Of a stretch of DNA of 64,000 nt, positions 12,857 to 24,092 are shown in pieces (position 1 is the stretch's first letter; the number at the start of each line of letters is the position of its first letter). The notes beneath the pieces were generated by a model. The model did no database searches, had not been told where the DNA came from, and was given only the letters and a program-made list of their open reading frames with translations. The stretch comes from Hypericum androsaemum (taxonomy: Eukaryota; Streptophyta; Magnoliopsida; Malpighiales; Hypericaceae), in the NCBI GenBank assembly GCA_963995505.1, contig OZ023180.1, positions 6,359,263 to 6,423,262 of the forward strand, written 5' to 3'. The translations under genes were made by a program, and so were the position numbers.

Positions 12857-13950
12857 ATGAAGGTGGACGAACTAGCAGCCTTCATGAAGCAACAAATGGA
12901 AGCTTTACATAAGGCCATCACCATGTCAAATGGCCGCCAAGAGGAGCTGGCGGGTACGGTCTCAGCCTTGAATCTTCGGAATCAAGGCTTGGCTAGAGAG
13001 TTGGAGGAGTTGCGTCGAGCTGGTGAACGTTCTACAAACAAAAACAATGAGGATTCAACTCAGAATAGCGCAAAATAGGTAAACAACTCTGAAACACAAA
13101 GAAATAGCTCAGAAACTTTAAGAAATGTTACACTTAGTGAGCTGGGGCTGTTTGGGAAATACCCTAGGATAGAGTTCCCAAGGTTTGATGGGGATGATGT
13201 TCGTAGTTGGCTGCTTAAGTGCAATAATTACTTTTCAATGGAGGGAATAGAGCGTGAACACAAGATGAGGTTAGTGATGATGTGCTTGGAGGGGTCAGCC
13301 CTACAATGGTACCACAATTATCTTAAGTCGAGATAGCAGGAAGGGGAGTTGATATGGGAGGAGTTTGAAGTTGCTGCAGCAAAGAGGTTCACAGACAGCG
13401 TGTTTGGTGAAATGTACTCAAGAGGGAACAATAGTTGAGTATCAGGAAGAGTTTGAAGTGAAGCATAGCTGGGTCTCTCTAGCTACAAGTCATTTAGTCA
13501 CCCTATTCTAGAATGGGTTGAAAGAGGAGTTGGCAATACCTGTTCGCATATTTAAACTTGCTAATTTGGAAAAAGCTTTCCACTTGGCTAAGCTACAAGA
13601 GTTGTCATTTGCAGTCAATGAAAGGAAGAGTAAGGGGTTGCTCAAACTGCCCATGTTACAGAAAGGGCAGTACAGTAAGTATGTTACATCATACACACCT
13701 TACAAAAGCTTCAAGCATGTACAACATGCATCTTCATCTCAGGCCCGTGCCCTTACAAAACTAGTGAATATGAACCAAACTAGAAACTAGGCAAGTGAAC
13801 ATATAAGGAATCCCACTGACTTCGACAAAAAGAGGGCGAAAGGTTTGTGTTTTTTGTGTGATGAAAAGTACACTCAGGGTCACAAGTGCACTAGGAGGGC
13901 AAAGCTGTATGTTATAGAGGTGTCGGATGACGAAGAGGCAGAGTTATCCA
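12857..13950 (+). pseudogene. Chromovirus gag
   Basis: Gag would form the virus-like particle. The ATG at 12857 opens a coiled-coil N-terminus (73 codons, ended by TAG at 13076). The next segment carries the capsid-like blocks FPRFDGDDVRSWLLKCNNYF, then MMCLEGSALQWYHNYL and WEEFEVAAAKRF. A second part continues in the frame at 13518-13790. The zinc finger CFLCDEKYTQGHKC is encoded at about 13848-13889. At least three stops or frameshifts break it. Confidence 0.85.
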
Positions 13951-15431
13951 GAGATAAAGAAGATTTGTTTATCTACAAAGAGGAGGAGGGAGATGAGAAT
14001 CCCGTAATCTCTATCCACGCGATAGCAGGGAGTACCTTACAAGGATTCAAAAAGATGAAAGTCATGGGCCACTCGCACAACGAATCCTTATTGGTGTTGA
14101 TTGATTCGGGAAGCACACATAACTTTATTAATGTTAGGACTGCTAAGAAGTTGGGATGTAAGCTAAAGGTTGACAAGACCATAAAGGTTCAAGTAGCGGA
14201 TGGTAGAGATGTGCAGTGCTCATGGATTTGTATAGGGTTTGAATGGAAGATGCAGGGTAGGTTATTTTCGGCAGATGTGTTGCTACTACCCCTAAGCAGT
14301 TACGACATGGTATTGGGCATCCAATGGTTAGAGACGTTGGTGAGATCAAATAGAAATTTTAGCAATATCAGATCTAAGGTGGTGCTTCGTGATTCTCAAA
14401 AGGGAGTTGTGCAGCTGACCACAGCTAAACAACTTGGCAAACTGTTAAGTGAACCAACAGAAGATTCAGAGGTTGAATTTTATGGGCTAACATTGCTGTC
14501 TTTCACCCCAGTACAAGAAGAGGGGCAAGCCTTTGAGAAGATGGGAAAGAATTCAGGGGTAAACAAGAGCGGGTTACAGCAGTTGTTAACTGTTTACAAG
14601 GATGTGTTCCACAGCCCACAAGGGTTACCACCTTCCAGAGACTTTGTGCCTAGAATTCCTCTAAAGAATGGTAGCCAGCCTGTGAATTTAAGACCGTATA
14701 AACACTCTTCCTTGCAAAAGAATGTGATGGAAAAGATGGTCAAGGAAATGTTGGAGGAGGGGATTATAAGAAAGAGGCAGAGTAGCTATTCTTCACCAGT
14801 GGTGTTAGTAAAAAAGAAAGATGGATCAAGGAGGTTTTGTATGAATTATAGAGCACTCAACGATACTACCATCAAGCACAAGTGGTGGAAGAATTGTTAG
14901 ATGAGCTGGGCAGTTCACATTGGTTTTCTAAAGTGGACCTTCGTTTCGGGTATCATCAAATCAGAATGGCTCATGAAGATGTGCATAAGACAGCATTTAA
15001 GACTCACGACGGACAATACGAATTCTTGCTTATGCCTTTCGGCTTGACCAATGCACCATCCACCTTTCAAAGTGCAATGAATGATCTATTCCGCCAGTTT
15101 CATAGGAAGTTTATACTTGTCTTTATGGATGACATACTAATTTATAGCCGCACATGGGACCAGCACCTAAAACACCTCGAGGAGGTCTTCCAGATTTTGA
15201 GGAGGAAGAGGTTATTGAGTATCTTGGGCATGTTATTTTAGGCAACGGAGTAGCTACAGAACCAAAGAAGATCCAAGACATAAGAGAGTGGCAGAGGCCA
15301 ACAACTGTTAAGCAGCTGAGGGGCTTCTTAGAGCTGTGCGGGTATTATCGAAGATTTGTGAGTGGTTATGGGCTCATTTTTGCGGGCCACTTACTGAGTT
15401 ACTAAAGAAAGATTATTTTGGATGGAACGAA
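13951..15431 (+). pseudogene. Chromovirus protease and reverse transcriptase, 5' part of pol
   Basis: Protease carries the active-site block LIDSGSTHNFI (catalytic Asp codon at about 14103). RT follows with the entry block around 14690-14860 and ends in KKKDGSRRFCMNYRALN. A small deletion near 14880 removes the residues between IKHK and VVEELLDEL and shifts the frame. The RT core (14882-15241) has FSKVDLRFGYHQIRM, LLMPFGLTNAPSTFQ and the catalytic FMDDILIYS, a variant of YVDD. A second deletion near 15215 removes the piece between RRKRL and EYLGHVI. The gene is then interrupted by the Athila element between the codons for WNE and HAEW. Confidence 0.9.
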
Positions 15432-17083
15432 TGAAAGGAAGGATTTTCACCCTTCTTGCAATAAAGAGTAAGTACGGGATTATCGTCCCACGAGGACGAA
15501 GCTAGGCCACGAATATGACTCAACCACTAGTTTAGGACTATAAGAAATGGAGGTGTCAATTCCAAATACGAATTGGTTACTACAACGACTAAATAACGAG
15601 AAGATTTACACAATAAAGGAAAGAGTGGGCTTGGTGCCAATGACAACTAAATAACCAAATGGCATGTGGGGTTTTATTAAGTTCGTGTTATGGTCCGGAT
15701 GTTCCTTAAGCAACTAATCAACGCTCTCGCGACAAACTAGTCTAAATCGATTCTTAACTACACTTAGATGAAATAACCATACTCTCGCGACAAATTAGCC
15801 ATCTTATCTAACTAATCACCAACTATACTCACCATCCTTTGGACAACTAGTCACCTCAGGTGATCTCTCATCAATAGGCAACTAGTTAACTAGTTAAATG
15901 GTCTGTTAATCCTAACCTCTCTCGGAGATTAATATTAACTTAGTTCATAATCAAGGTGATCAATCAAGATTAAGCATTAAACACATTAACTAGTTCATAA
16001 ATCTTAACATATTAACCCCACAAAACCATAGGCTAAGTAGATGCCATCAAGGCACCTAACCCAAAAATGAACTACTCACACATGTTCAACAAATAACACA
16101 AATTATCCATTGTACAAAGTAAATAGAACATGAACAACAAAGATAGAGTTTAGAAAAAGCTCAATGAGTCTTCAAGAGCTTCTTCCTAGCTCCTTCTTCT
16201 TGTTCCTTCCAAGCTCTCTCTACACTTCCTCTCCTTGCTTCTCCAAGGTTGGCAGCCACGTTTTTGGTTGCAAGGAGGGAGAGCAGCCACGGTTTTGGTT
16301 CTTCCAAGGATGGCAGCCACGGTTTTGGTTCTTCCAAGGATGGCAGCCACGGAATTTTCTCTTGGGAGAGGAAGGTTGAGCCATGGATTTGGTTGGAGAA
16401 AGAGAGAGTGAATGAATGTGAATGTGAATGTGTTGGTGGAAGTATGGAGAGGTGGAGTGGGAGATAGTGGGAGACAATTGGAGATAATGGGAGACAATGG
16501 AAGGTAGTGGAGTATGGGGAGTTTGTTAGTGGAATTCCAGCCAAAAGGGTGTGGGATGGCAGCCAAGAAAATGTCCTGGCAAATTCCGGAATGGTCCCAG
16601 AATTTTAGCCAATTTCGGTCAGGCGAGTCCTTAGATTTAGAGCTTTATTTCATGCGCATTTTTGGCCCTCTTAGACTTCGAATTTGAAAACGACCATAAA
16701 GACAAAGTTGTAGATCCGGATGTCTTCTTTCCAAAACCGCCTCACTCGTCTCTATTGGACGTCATATGCAAAAGTTATCTTTATTTAAGTCTCTCGAGGT
16801 CACTTCGCCCAATGTCGTCACCTTCCCGATCGTGCACCAATCCGCAAGGCTGATCCGATCGTCGTTGACGCGCTCCAAAGTACACCAATATCCTCCCCGC
16901 ATCACCACAAAGCCTCCTTGAACTAAAAATGAACGAAACTAATGAAAATCACAATAACTCTACTAAAACGTTCAAAACACGAAATATAACAATACAACGA
17001 TAAATAACACACAACAATACTAGAAACAATGGAAAATTGACACTAAAACATACATAGATGATAGAGTGTTTTCACACTCATCA
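15432..17083 (-). repeat. 3' LTR of the Athila-like element
   Basis: This 1652-bp LTR carries two copies of a 30-bp unit (16282-16341) where the other LTR has one, and an extra GTGAAT near 16425. The minus-strand terminus reads TGATGAGTGTGAAAACACTC, in which GAGTGT and ACACTC pair around a GAAA loop. Frames at 16161-16566 are simple repeat readings in both strands and are not genes. Confidence 0.92.
16282..16341. repeat. 30-bp tandem repeat in the Athila LTR
   Basis: Two head-to-tail copies of a 30-bp unit beginning CAGCCACGGTTTTGGTTC, with a third partial copy after them. The matching site in the other LTR (near 23328) has a single copy, so the unit expanded or contracted after insertion. 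Confidence 0.9.
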
Positions 17084-17121
17084 CACCCCCACACTTGAAT
17101 CATTGCTTGTCCTCAAGCAAT
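17084..17121 (-). other. Polypurine tract and adjacent hairpin, terminal copy
   Basis: On the minus strand a G-rich tract (AAGTGTGGGGGTG) abuts the 3' LTR. Beside it, 17102-17121 reads ATTGCTTGTCCTCAAGCAAT, a perfect 8-bp stem with a TCCT loop. A second copy of the same pair of features is at 18486-18535. The tract would prime plus-strand DNA synthesis; the role of the hairpin is not known to me. Confidence 0.8.
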
Positions 17122-18485
17122 ACTCATACAAACACAATGACAATCACAATCACAATCACATAAGAAAGAAAATACTATAAGGACAAGACTAGGCATGATA
17201 AATTCACAATTTAATTCCCCTCAAAATTTCAAACTCACATCAAAAGTATCATCACACAACCTAGCTAGTACATCAACCCAAACACAAAGAGTAAGACCCG
17301 GTAGGCACCTCACCACTCGATGGTTTAACCAAGTGTTATCACTATGTAAAAGACACTAGAAAGTTAACCACTCAGATGTACGGAAATTTTAGCTCACGAT
17401 TTGTAAGTAGCCAACTTCCTATCTCTCGCATACATGATCGATATCTTTCAAAGTATCCTACGTCCTACTCAACAGTGTCTCAAAGTCGTGTGGTTGCTCG
17501 TGAACCGGGGGCTTTCAATCGGGTTATAATGGGGCTAAGGTAAGGGTGAGGAAATATATATGGATAGTAGTTAAACCACCCAATCCGAGGAAATGTTACA
17601 AAAGTACTCTAGTCACTCGTCTATTCTAAACATCTTCACCATAAATCGCTAAAGCACACTCCCAAAATTCACCCATTTCCTAAGATCGTGTATCACGAGT
17701 TATGCCAATTATTAATGCCTTATTCAACATTCACTTTTTCTTTTCTTTTCTTTTTTTTATTTTTTTTTCTTTCTTTCTACAAATACAAACACAAACACAA
17801 ACTTGGCATTTTTTAGGCATAAACTCGGCTTCTTTGTATGGCCTCTCTATTACCCAAATTCTCAAAGAATTAACCCATAAGAACACTAAGCTACCAACTA
17901 AACCCAATACATATCATTTCCCCCAAAAAATGTAAACTTATGTGTCCTCGGATCGAATGACCAAAGGTCGGGAAGATGGTGGATATAAGGCTTAGAGTTG
18001 GTATACATATAATATGATCAATGAATGGCTATGCTCAATGGGTTAAAGCAATGGATATAAAGGTTCTTGGCTCTAAAGCTCTAGGCTCAATTTCAAAGGA
18101 TTAGCCCCCGTCATTCACTAACGCCACACAACCAAGACCATGTCAAGTACTAGTAGGATACCTCGATCAACCGAACTCATGTAGGCACCTCATGAATAAA
18201 TGAAGACGGTTGTCTCCTCCTTCGGCTCAAAGTTCCTCACAAGGTCACTCATCAACCCTCTAGTCAAATCTACATTGTGAGACCACTAGTCTAAATAACC
18301 GAGGGTAAGGTTTCTACAAGTTCTTAGGCCTTGTGCTCGAATTCATTTCCTAACTAGGTGTGTGATAAGCTTCTAGCACGAGTTAAAGAATTTTGAAGGG
18401 GGTCAAATTTTGAAAATTCATGCCAAATCATTGCCTAAACAAGACAAACCATATCTAAACATACAAAAGGATTCCTAAGTGGAAC
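17122..18485 (-). other. Athila 3' non-coding region between the two polypurine tracts
   Basis: About 1.36 kb without a convincing gene. The frame at 17702-17935 is driven by a T-rich run. It lies between two near-identical purine-tract and hairpin modules, so it may be sequence acquired between the original purine tract and the LTR. Confidence 0.6.
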
Positions 18486-18535
18486 CACACCCCCACACTT
18501 GAAGAACACCTTGTCCTCAAGGTGTAGGGAGCACA
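18486..18535 (-). other. Internal second copy of polypurine tract and hairpin
   Basis: CACACCCCCACACTTGAA at 18486-18503 repeats the sequence at 17082-17099. The hairpin 18516-18535 reads ACACCTTGTCCTCAAGGTGT: the loop TCCT and inner stem are identical to the terminal copy, but the outer stem pairs differ on both sides so that pairing is kept. Confidence 0.8.
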
Positions 18536-19394
18536 TATACATCTAAAACAGTTGAACTATAGAAACAAATGCAATAAGAACCAAGCAAAAAAAAATCAAT
18601 CAAACATGAAGAACAAGACATCACAAAGACATAAAGCAAACTGAAAACATCACGAAGACAAGAAAATAACTAAGGAAAAATAAAGTGCTGGGAAACTCCC
18701 CTTAGTCTTGAGGCGGAGAGGATGGTGGTGGAATGTTGTATCCGGATTGCTCCACCAGTTGCTGGATGTAGTAGCCTTGATGCCGAAGTTTCCATTCCAT
18801 TTATTTGTTCTAGGCATTTATGGTGTGCATTACCTCTGGGACCTTGCTCCATTGATCAGTTGCGTGGATTGTGAGAATTTAGGAGGTAGGATTCTAATAG
18901 GTTTAGTTGGAAAGGATTTGAGACCCCTTCCACCCTGAACTAGAAGAAGTCATCAACTACAAAGTTGTCGGCCTATCTCTTACTTTCCATAGCAACAAGA
19001 ATCACCTCAATCTGAGTCTCGAGCACTAAGATATGGCCTATTTACGGAAGGGGGTTTTACGGCACCCGGCGGCCGCTGGGTCGGCTGGCGTCCGCCAGGA
19101 ACGGGGGCCATTTTTTTGTCCGGCGGCCGCCGGGTTGGCTGGCGGCCGCTGGCCTCTTCTTCTCAGTTTTGGATGGGGGCTACGCCCCCCTCTCGTGGCC
19201 TTTGTTGAGCATCCAACCGTCCGAATCACCTTCAAAATGCAAGAGATCCCATAAGCATGAAACTAACACTTCAAAATCATACTAGAATAAGAACAAACAT
19301 AAAAGAAACACACACATAAAGACTATGAAAATATAAAGACAATACAAAAACACAGGCTAAGTTATAGTCGTTAGCTTGACTTTACTCCCCTTTT
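18536..19394 (-). other. Athila non-coding region with GC-rich palindromic patch
   Basis: No convincing gene. The frames at 18670-19254 show no recognisable domain. The part at 19066-19165 is strongly GC-rich and repeated (listed separately), in contrast to AT-rich surroundings. Confidence 0.6.
19066..19165. repeat. GC-rich 54-bp repeated patch with palindromes
   Basis: CCGGCGGCCGC occurs at 19066 and again at 19120, each followed by a variant of GGGTTGGCTGGCG. The unit is about 54 bp and repeats nearly twice. GGCGGCCGC-type palindromes can fold on either strand. Confidence 0.75.
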
Positions 19395-21464
19395 TTATGC
19401 ATAGGAGGGTGAGGTCACGGATTGCACTTCCGCTTGACATTCAATATTGTCATCAAGGTGAATCTTGCACCTTTGGCCACTCACCTTGAAGACTCCTCCA
19501 TTGATTCTTTCCAACTTGAGGGTTCCAAATGGAAAAACCTTTACCACCTTGAAAGGTCCACTCCACTTGGACTTGTGTTTTTCCGGAAAAAGTTTCAAAT
19601 GGGAGTTGTAGAGTAGCACTTGATCACCCTTCTTGAACTCTTTCTTCACGATGTGGGCATCATGTGATCTTTTGATCTTCTCCTTCTTAAGCCTTTCCAC
19701 TCCCGGCTTGGCTTCCTTCTTCAAGAATGCATATCGTAAATGAGAGGGTAGCTCTTTCAACTCCAAGCTTGGAGCTTTAATGATGGAATGTGGATTAGGA
19801 TACTTCAAATCAAGCTCCAAATCCTTATGGTGACCTTTTTCATCAACTGTTTCCTCAAACTCTTCCAGGTCATCATCATCTTGTTCTCCATCATTCTCTT
19901 CATCTATTCCACCTTCAATCTTCAATGAGCTCTCCTTACCCAACTTGAGGACACCATCATCCATGCCATCAACTTTCATGCACATGCCTTCATCAAGAGG
20001 GTGGCGCATTGCATTAGACATCTTGAATTCTACCTTCTCCTCCCCTATTCGGAGGACCAATCTTCCATCATGCACATCCACCAAGGCACGTGCCGTGTTG
20101 AGAAATGGCCGGCCAAGAATTAGTGGACAACTTTTGTCCTCTTCGTAATCCAACACCACAAAGTCCATGGGGAAGATAAACTTATCAATCTTTAACAAGA
20201 CATCCTCCACAACCCCGAATGGCTTCTTCATGGTTTGGTCCGCCAATTGGAGACGCATAGATGTTGGTTTCACCTCACACAAACCAAGTCTCCTCATAAC
20301 AGACAAAGGCATCAAGTTAATGCTAGTGCCTAAATCACATAAGCACTTGGGAAACTCAACATTACCAACAAAACCAGGAATAGTGAAACTCCCTGGATCT
20401 TTTAACTTTGTCGGGAGATCTTTGGAGATGAGAGAGCTACACTTCTCCATGAGGGCTACCGTCTCTCCATCTTTCCACTTCCTCTTCTTAGTGATGAGTT
20501 CCTTGAGAAACTTCGAGTATTGCGGCAATTGATCCAACATCTCAAGAAAAAAAACACTGATCTGGATATTCTTCATCTTCTCCATGAAGCCAATAAATTT
20601 GTCATCCATCACATTCTTCTTCTTCACTCTTTGAATGAATGGTAGTCGAGGAGCTTTAGGTGGTTGTGGCACGTAGACTTCTTCCTCAGCAATCTCAACC
20701 GGTGGACTTCTCTTTCCCTTTGCCTCTACTTCTTTCTCCTCCTCATTGGCTTCCATAGGATCATCATTGTTCTTCCGGGTTGCCCCTTGAGAAGCTATTT
20801 CCTTACCACTCCTCAAAGAAATTGCACACACATTGCCTCGAGGATTCACTTCCGTGGAGCTAGGAAGAGAACCGGATGCTCTGTAGGCACTTGCACTTGT
20901 TATTTGCCCAAGTTGCCTCTCTATATTGTGCATGGCGGTTGTTTGACCTTTGAGGATTTGTTCAAAGCTATCTTGCCTTGATGCTTGTTGTTGTATGGCG
21001 GCCAAAATTTGGCCTTGTTGGCTAACCACCCCTCCAACTTCTTGCATAAACTTTTCCATCTTGTCAAACCTCTCCTCAATATTTCCCATCCGATCCATCA
21101 AGGAGAAACGTGGTTGGAAACCCGGAGGAGGTCCTTGTTGTGTAGTACGAAGAGGAAGTCCCTTATCCGGAATAATCGCCATATTCTCGCCACTATTCCC
21201 TCCCTTCCAAGAGAAGTTTGGGTGATTTCTCCACCTCGGATTGTAGGTGGAGGAATAAGGGTTATTTCCCATCCTATTTGCTCCTTGGCCTTGGCCTTGT
21301 CCTTGGCCACCAACAAAGTGTGTTTGCTCCACTTCTGTGTTCATCATAGCACATTCTTGCATCCCGTGGCCAACATTTCCACATGCTTCACAAGTCATCC
21401 TTACGGCTGCCACATTGGTATTGTTCAAGCTAAGATCGTTCACTTTTCTTGCCAACATTGCCAA
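19395..21464 (-). CDS. Athila-like fused gag(C-term)-protease-integrase(C-term) protein, 689 aa
   Basis: An uninterrupted frame that starts partway through gag. A CCHC zinc knuckle (TCEACGNVGHGMQEC) lies at residues 23-38. A Gln-rich linker and low-complexity acidic region follow. The retroviral-type protease spans about residues 365-500, with DLGTSINLMPLSVMRRLGL (catalytic Asp) and LILGRPFLNTA. Near residue 581 the text passes from the pre-RT sequence (ELPSHLRYAFL) directly to an integrase C-terminus (KEFKKGDQVLLYNS, then KWSGPFKVV). RT, RNase H and the integrase core are therefore removed without loss of frame. In autonomous relatives the upstream gag would be continuous; here a TAA and a frameshift separate it. 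If translated, it would start at an internal ATG. Confidence 0.88.
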   Translation of the reverse strand: MAMLARKVNDLSLNNTNVAAVRMTCEACGNVGHGMQECAMMNTEVEQTHFVGGQGQGQGQGANRMGNNPYSSTYNPRWRNHPNFSWKGGNSGENMAIIPDKGLPLRTTQQGPPPGFQPRFSLMDRMGNIEERFDKMEKFMQEVGGVVSQQGQILAAIQQQASRQDSFEQILKGQTTAMHNIERQLGQITSASAYRASGSLPSSTEVNPRGNVCAISLRSGKEIASQGATRKNNDDPMEANEEEKEVEAKGKRSPPVEIAEEEVYVPQPPKAPRLPFIQRVKKKNVMDDKFIGFMEKMKNIQISVFFLEMLDQLPQYSKFLKELITKKRKWKDGETVALMEKCSSLISKDLPTKLKDPGSFTIPGFVGNVEFPKCLCDLGTSINLMPLSVMRRLGLCEVKPTSMRLQLADQTMKKPFGVVEDVLLKIDKFIFPMDFVVLDYEEDKSCPLILGRPFLNTARALVDVHDGRLVLRIGEEKVEFKMSNAMRHPLDEGMCMKVDGMDDGVLKLGKESSLKIEGGIDEENDGEQDDDDLEEFEETVDEKGHHKDLELDLKYPNPHSIIKAPSLELKELPSHLRYAFLKKEAKPGVERLKKEKIKRSHDAHIVKKEFKKGDQVLLYNSHLKLFPEKHKSKWSGPFKVVKVFPFGTLKLERINGGVFKVSGQRCKIHLDDNIECQAEVQSVTSPSYA

Positions 21465-22369
21465 TTGGGCTTAAATAGAGGAGGCAACATCAACATCAAT
21501 CACTCCCTTTTGCTAGTCAATAGGTTGTCTTCCTCTCTCATTTGCCATAAAGATGTTTGTAGCTGCTAATTCTTCCACAATGTGGTAGGCATCATCCCTC
21601 TCTCTTCTCAAAAATGATCCATTAGAGGCGGCATCAACCGTCCCCCTTGTAGACCAAAGTAAAAAGTTTGGAGTAAAGACTCCTCTGATATATTATGGTG
21701 TGGACAGCTCCTTTGTAATCCCTTGAATCTCTCCCAAGCTTCACTCAATGACTCATTCTCGAATTGTTGGAAGTTGTTAATCTCCTTCACGAGTCTATTG
21801 GTCTTGGAGAATGGAAAATACTTGTCAAGGAAGGCATTGGCTAGCTCTTCCCATGTCGTAATTGTTGTCCCAACTAGATCTTTATACCATATCTTTGCTT
21901 TGTCCTTCAATGTAAATGGGAACAACCTAAGCTTCACAGCATCATCGGTAGCTCCATCATGCTTGAAGGTGTCGGCTATCTCCAGAAAATTAGCAATATG
22001 GTCGTTAGGATCTTCATTCGGTAATCCATAGAATTGGACCGAAGCTTGGAGCATGTGAATCACCGCTGGCTTGATCTCGAAGGTGTTAGCTTGAATAGTA
22101 GGCCTTGGAACTCCAGACATTGCCCCTCTCAAGGTGGGCCTAGCATAGTCCATGAAAGACCTTTGAGGAACTCCACCTCCTTGTGCATCGCCTTGCGGAG
22201 CTCCTTGTGGAGCTTCTTGCACGTGAGGTTGTTGATTCATCCTTGCTTGTGTCCTTCTCTCTTGTCGCAACACCCTTTCCAAGTATCCAATGTCAATGTC
22301 CACTCCGATCGGAATGTTGTTCGTTGAGCGAGTTGAGCGCATGCGACAAATAAGTACCTTGTAAGACAA
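21465..22369 (-). pseudogene. Athila-like gag, N-terminal part
   Basis: The frame starts at ATG 22369, 107 nt inside the 5' LTR, and holds the capsid-like retrotransposon gag domain with HDGATDDAVKLRLFPFTL, then AKIWYKDL and WEELANAFLDKYFP, and NFQQFENESLSEAWERFKGL. Near 21625 a G-rich run causes a frameshift: the frame ends at 21608 while the expected continuation (TVDAASNGSF, DDAYHIVEELA) is read in another frame. An in-frame TAA just before 21464 then separates it from the zinc-knuckle frame. Only these two lesions break gag. Confidence 0.85.
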
Positions 22370-22456
22370 ACAACAAAGGCACTAAGTAACAGTAAACAAA
22401 AATAAAAAAATGTCCTAATCCAAGTTCGTAAGCCAAATTAAGCGTCTAGTACTTAA

Positions 22457-22474
22457 TCCCCGGCAACGGCGCCA
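22457..22474 (-). other. Primer-binding site of the Athila-like element (tRNA-Asp type)
   Basis: The minus strand reads TGGCGCCGTTGCCGGGGA, starting 2 nt inside the 5' LTR. This is the tRNA-Asp primer sequence typical of Athila-type plant elements and sets the strand. Confidence 0.9.
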
Positions 22475-22476
22475 AT

Positions 22477-24092
22477 TGAAAGGAAGGATTTTCACCCTTC
22501 TTGCAATAAAGAGTAAGTACGGGATTGTCCTCCCACGATGACTAAGCTAGGCCACGAATATGACTCAACCACTAGTTTAGGACTATAAGAAATGGAGGTG
22601 TCAATTCCAAATACGAATTGGTTACTACAACGACTAAATAACGAGAAGATTTACATAATAAAGGAAAGAGTGGGCTTGGTGCCAATGACAACTAAATAAC
22701 CAAATGGCATGTGGGGTTTTATTAAGTTCGTGTTATGGTCCGGATGTTCCTTAAGCAACTAATCAATGCTCTCGCGACAAACTAGTCTAAATCGATTCTT
22801 AACTAGACTTAGATGAACTAACCACGCTCTCGCGACAAATTAGCCATCTAATCTAACTAATCACCAACTATACTCACCATCCTTTGGACAACTAGTCACC
22901 TAAGGTGATCTCTCATCAATAGGTAACTAGTTAACTAGTTAAATTATCCGTTAATCCTAACCCTTCTCGGCGATTAATATTAACTTAGTTCATAATCAAG
23001 GTGATCAATCAAGATTAAGCATTAAATACATTAACTAGTTCATAAACCTTAACATATTAACTCCACAAAACCATAGGCTAAGTAGATGCCATCAAGGCAC
23101 CTAACCCACAAATGAACTACTCACACATGTTCAACAAATAACACAAATTATCCATTGTACAAAGTAAATAGAACATGAACAACAAAGATAGAGTTTAGAA
23201 AAAGCTCAATGAGTCTTCAAGAGCTTCTTCCTAGCTCCTTCTTCTTGTTCCTTCCAAGCTCTCTCTACACTTCCTCTCCTTGCTTCTCCAAGGTTGGCAG
23301 CCACGTTTTTGATTGCAAGGAGGGAGAGCAGCCACGGTTTTGGTTCTTCCAAGGATGGCAGCCACGGAATTTTCTCTTGGGAGAGGAAGGTTAAGCCACG
23401 GATTTGGTTGGAGGAAGAGAGAGTGAATGAATGTGAATGTGTTGGTGGAAGTATAGAGAGGTGGAGTGGGAGATAGTGGGAGACAATTGGAGATAGTGGG
23501 AGACAATGGAAGGTAGTGGAGTATGGGGAGTTTGTTAGTGGAATTTCAGCCAAAAGGGTGTGGGATGGCAGCCAAGAAAATGTCCTGGCAAATTCCGGAA
23601 TGGTCCCGGAATTTTAGCCAATTTCGGTCAGGCGAGTCCTTAGATTTAGAGCTTGATTTCATGTGCATTTTTGTCCCTCTTAGACTTCGAATTTGAAGAT
23701 GACCATAAAGACAAAGTTGTAGCTCCGGATGTCTTCTTTCCAGAACCGCTTCACTCGTCTCTATTGGACGTCATATGAAAAAGTTATCTTCATTTAAGTT
23801 TCTCGAGGTCACTTCGCCCAATGTCGTCACCTTCCCGATCGTGCACCAATCCGCAAGGCTGATCCGATCGTCATTGACGCGCTCCAAAGTACACCAATAT
23901 CCTCCCCGCATCACCACAAAGCCTCCTTGAACTAAAAATGAACGAAACTAATAAAAATCACAATAACTCTACTAAAACGTTCAAAACACGAAATATAACA
24001 ATACAACGATAAATAACACACAACAATACTAGAAACAATGGAAAATTGACACTAAAACATACATAGATGATATAGTGTTTTCACACTCATCA
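22477..24092 (-). repeat. 5' LTR of the Athila-like element
   Basis: This 1616-bp repeat matches 15432-17083, differing by one 30-bp unit, a 6-bp GTGAAT unit and roughly 30 substitutions. Its outer end at 24092 abuts the ACGAA duplication. Confidence 0.92.

Larger units (their letters stand above)
15432..24092 (-). mobile_element. Non-autonomous Athila-like Ty3/gypsy element, 8.66 kb
   Basis: LTRs at 15432-17083 and 22477-24092 have TG...CA ends and are flanked by a perfect ACGAA duplication (15427-15431 and 24093-24097) in the chromovirus pol. A tRNA-Asp type primer site on the minus strand and a G-rich purine tract at the other LTR give minus orientation. It encodes a broken gag N-terminus (22369-21465) and an intact 689-codon frame that goes from gag zinc knuckle through protease straight to the integrase tail. 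RT, RNase H and the integrase core are absent. LTRs differ by about 2% plus two repeat-length changes. The layout resembles gag-only terminal-repeat retrotransposons. Confidence 0.92.

Noticed and set aside
16161..16566. Overlapping frames of 85-127 codons on both strands, repeated at 23206-23553
   Set aside because: They read through the 30-bp repeats and simple sequence of the Athila LTR in several frames at once, so they are not genes.
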